A stretch of 64,000 bases of DNA from Gammaproteobacteria bacterium (ex Lamellibrachia satsuma) (GTDB lineage: Bacteria; Pseudomonadota; Gammaproteobacteria; Chromatiales; Chromatiaceae): the NCBI GenBank assembly GCA_019623805.1, contig CP053680.1, positions 620,001-684,000 on the forward strand, read 5' to 3'. Under the pieces are notes generated by a model. It was not told where the DNA came from. It ran no database searches and saw only the letters and a list, made by a program, of their open reading frames with translations. Each line of letters begins with the position of its first letter. Within the stretch, counting starts at the first letter, position 1. Positions 62,357 through 64,000 of the stretch are shown piece by piece. Made by a program: the position numbers and the translations under genes.

Positions 62357-63183
62357 CGGCTACCATCAGGTAAGATAATGGTCCGATCCGGATCGCCGTT
62401 CATGCCGAGGATAACCAGGCTCACCCGGCGGTTCTTCTGCCGACCGGCCTTGCTGCCATTGTCGGCAATCGGGCGATGTTCACCATATCCGATGGCTGCC
62501 AGGCGTCCAGGGGCCACACCCATGCGGGCGATCAGATGCACGACACTGGCCGCGCGTGCTGCGGAAAGCTCCCAATTCGACGGATATTCAGGCGTATGGA
62601 TCGGCTGGTTGTCCGTATAGCCTTCAATCTGCAGCTGATTTTTCAATGGTCGCAGAATGCTGCTGATATCCCGCAAAACCTTTACTGCGGCACGGGAGAG
62701 TTTGGCACTGCCACTGGGGAAGAGCATCTTGTTCTTCATATCCACAATCACCCGTGTATCGCTGTGGGATACATCGACCAGATCCTTTTCGATGTAGGGT
62801 TCGAGCATGTCACCAATGGTGGCCGCAAGATAGCTCAGACGCTGCGCCTCATCCACCGCGCTGTCCAGTGATCCATCATCATCGTAAGTGCCGGGACCGA
62901 AACGTGTCTCCGTCTGGATCAGCGCGCTGCTGCCTTCGGCACCCGTGGGATCTCCGCTGGAGCGGCTGATCTCGCCGATCTGGATCGGGTCCTGGCTGCG
63001 GGACGGCTCCTGAAACGCATTGGTCAAGGTTTGGGACAATACCCGGTATTTGCCCTCATTGACTGAAGATATTGAGTACATCACGACAAAAAACGCAAAC
63101 AGCAGGGTGATAAAATCCGCATAGGAGACGACCCACCTTTCGTGGTTCTCCTGTTCTTCATGCCGTTTACGCCTGCGCGCCAT
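62353..63183 (-). CDS. motD: Flagellar motor stator protein MotD (MotB-type)
   Basis: 276 residues. A basic N-terminus (ARRRKRHEEQ), one membrane helix (about 20-42) with the proton-path Asp in SYADFITLLFAFFV, a linker and an OmpA-like peptidoglycan-binding domain (about 160-265) with LFPSGSAKLSRAA, GYTDNQPI and NRRVSLVIL. MotC/MotD is the second stator pair of Pseudomonas-like species. It lies 10 bases after motC. Confidence 0.93.
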   Translation of the reverse strand: MARRRKRHEEQENHERWVVSYADFITLLFAFFVVMYSISSVNEGKYRVLSQTLTNAFQEPSRSQDPIQIGEISRSSGDPTGAEGSSALIQTETRFGPGTYDDDGSLDSAVDEAQRLSYLAATIGDMLEPYIEKDLVDVSHSDTRVIVDMKNKMLFPSGSAKLSRAAVKVLRDISSILRPLKNQLQIEGYTDNQPIHTPEYPSNWELSAARAASVVHLIARMGVAPGRLAAIGYGEHRPIADNGSKAGRQKNRRVSLVILGMNGDPDRTIILPDGSR

Positions 63184-63193
63184 TTTGCCCTCG

Positions 63194-63940
63194 TTATGAG
63201 AGAAAAGCCTTCAGCTTCATCTCAATATTGCGTGGATTTTCACCCTCGGCTATCGCTACAACTCCTTCGACCACCATTTCACGGTATTTCGTCATCCCCA
63301 GCGATTGGGTCTTCAGTTTTGCCGCTATCGGCAGTAGAAACAGATTTGCCAGTCCCACCCCGTAGATGGTGGCGACAAAAGCTGTGGCGATACCGCTGCC
63401 CAGCTTGGCGGGGTCTGCCAGATTTTGCATCACATGGATCAAACCCATAACCGCGCCGATGATACCGATAGTGGGCGAGTAGCCACCCATACCTTCATAA
63501 ACCTTGGCCGCCTGCAGATCGTAGTGCTCTGTGGCATCCACCTCCATCTCGAGGATATCCCGAATCACTTCAGGTTCACTGCCGTCCACCAGCAGTTGCA
63601 TGCCTTTACGCAGAAAGTCATCCGATTCCTTCTCGGATATGGTTTCCAGCCCGAGCAGACCCTCTTTGCGTGCGATATTGCTCCAGCTGACAAGTTTCTT
63701 GATGGTCGGGGACATGTTGATCCTGCCAGGCAGGAACACACGTCCTGACAATCTCAGCGCATGTAAAAAAACCGGTACAGGCGTCTGTAGAAGGATCGCA
63801 CCAACGGTACCGCCAATCACGATAATCATTGCTGGGCCGTTGACCAGCGAGTCGATGTGTCCGCCTTCAAGCCAATTTCCGCCCAACACCGCCATAAAGG
63901 CGATGATGATGCCGATAAAGCTGAGAAAGTCGACTCTCAT
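63194..63940 (-). CDS. motC: Flagellar motor stator protein MotC (MotA-type)
   Basis: 248 residues with four membrane segments; MotA signature features include GGTVGAILLQTP, a cytoplasmic loop with basic and acidic residues (KLVSWSNIARKEGLLGLE) and GYSPTIGIIGAVMGLIHVM before helix 3. Forms the ion channel with MotD. ATG 63940 is close to the cheB end. Confidence 0.94.
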   Translation of the reverse strand: MRVDFLSFIGIIIAFMAVLGGNWLEGGHIDSLVNGPAMIIVIGGTVGAILLQTPVPVFLHALRLSGRVFLPGRINMSPTIKKLVSWSNIARKEGLLGLETISEKESDDFLRKGMQLLVDGSEPEVIRDILEMEVDATEHYDLQAAKVYEGMGGYSPTIGIIGAVMGLIHVMQNLADPAKLGSGIATAFVATIYGVGLANLFLLPIAAKLKTQSLGMTKYREMVVEGVVAIAEGENPRNIEMKLKAFLS

Positions 63941-63945
63941 ATTCT

Positions 63946-64000
63946 CTACTGTTCTCTACCCAGATTTTCAAGCATGGTCCCGATCTCATCAAGCGAGACA
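63946..64000 (-). CDS. C-terminal end of a gene, probably cheB
   Basis: Only 17 codons are inside the window (VSLDEIGTMLENLGREQ, stop at 63946). The VSLDEIG block and place before motC fit the end of CheB methylesterase in similar operons. Too short for certainty. Confidence 0.5.
   Translation of the reverse strand, partial: VSLDEIGTMLENLGREQ

Overview
The window looks like a chromosomal segment of a polarly flagellated gammaproteobacterium. This is inferred from a CheB-MotC-MotD-ParA-CheW-CheW-DUF2802 block, a CheV gene with a sigma-28 promoter, a CbrX/CbrA/CbrB-type system, several PEP-CTERM proteins and many small palindromic (REP-like) repeats. A free-living or symbiotic sulfur-oxidiser-type lineage would fit, but no single gene proves it.

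Left core (1-22.7 kb). A tightly overlapping plus-strand operon (1-8.4 kb) encodes three unrecognised proteins, a MoxR AAA+ ATPase, a DUF58 protein, a BatA-like protein, a large double-vWA protein and a cytochrome b561. It is followed by an ebo metabolite-traffic cluster (8.5-14.9 kb): an extra TIM-barrel isomerase, then eboC, eboA, eboB, eboE and eboF. No eboD (dehydroquinate-synthase-like) gene is visible. PdxH and a NUDIX gene come next on the minus strand, then cheV, then the cbrX-cbrA-cbrB-like sensor/regulator operon and a BrnT/BrnA-type toxin-antitoxin pair.

Accessory region (22.7-56.1 kb). This part is AT-richer and full of insertion sequences: IS701-like (two full copies and one fragment), IS630, IS1182, IS4-like (two copies) and IS3. 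It also holds REP hairpins, remnants of REP-associated transposases (RAYT), broken genes and a frameshifted integrase next to tRNA-Ser(GGA). Intact cargo includes a YopT-like (C58) cysteine protease, an NAD-dependent molybdenum formate dehydrogenase, two rhodaneses, a pentaheme cytochrome, a PstS-OmpA hybrid, a Mut7-C protein, three PEP-CTERM proteins and a secreted toxin/immunity-like pair. Broken genes can be rejoined in frame across the insertions. One gene is cut by IS3 and by IS701, and its 3' part lies about 29 kb away on the opposite strand. This indicates an inversion of the 23-52 kb segment through IS701 copies.

Right core (56.1-64 kb). It holds tRNA-Ser, a YbaK-domain protein, a methyltransferase, a GDSL/PEP-CTERM hydrolase, mobB (which could serve the formate dehydrogenase cofactor) and the end of the flagellar motor/chemotaxis operon on the minus strand, including a 58-residue small protein. 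Coordinates, motifs and frames were read by eye. Family names are assignments from motif and context, without database searches.
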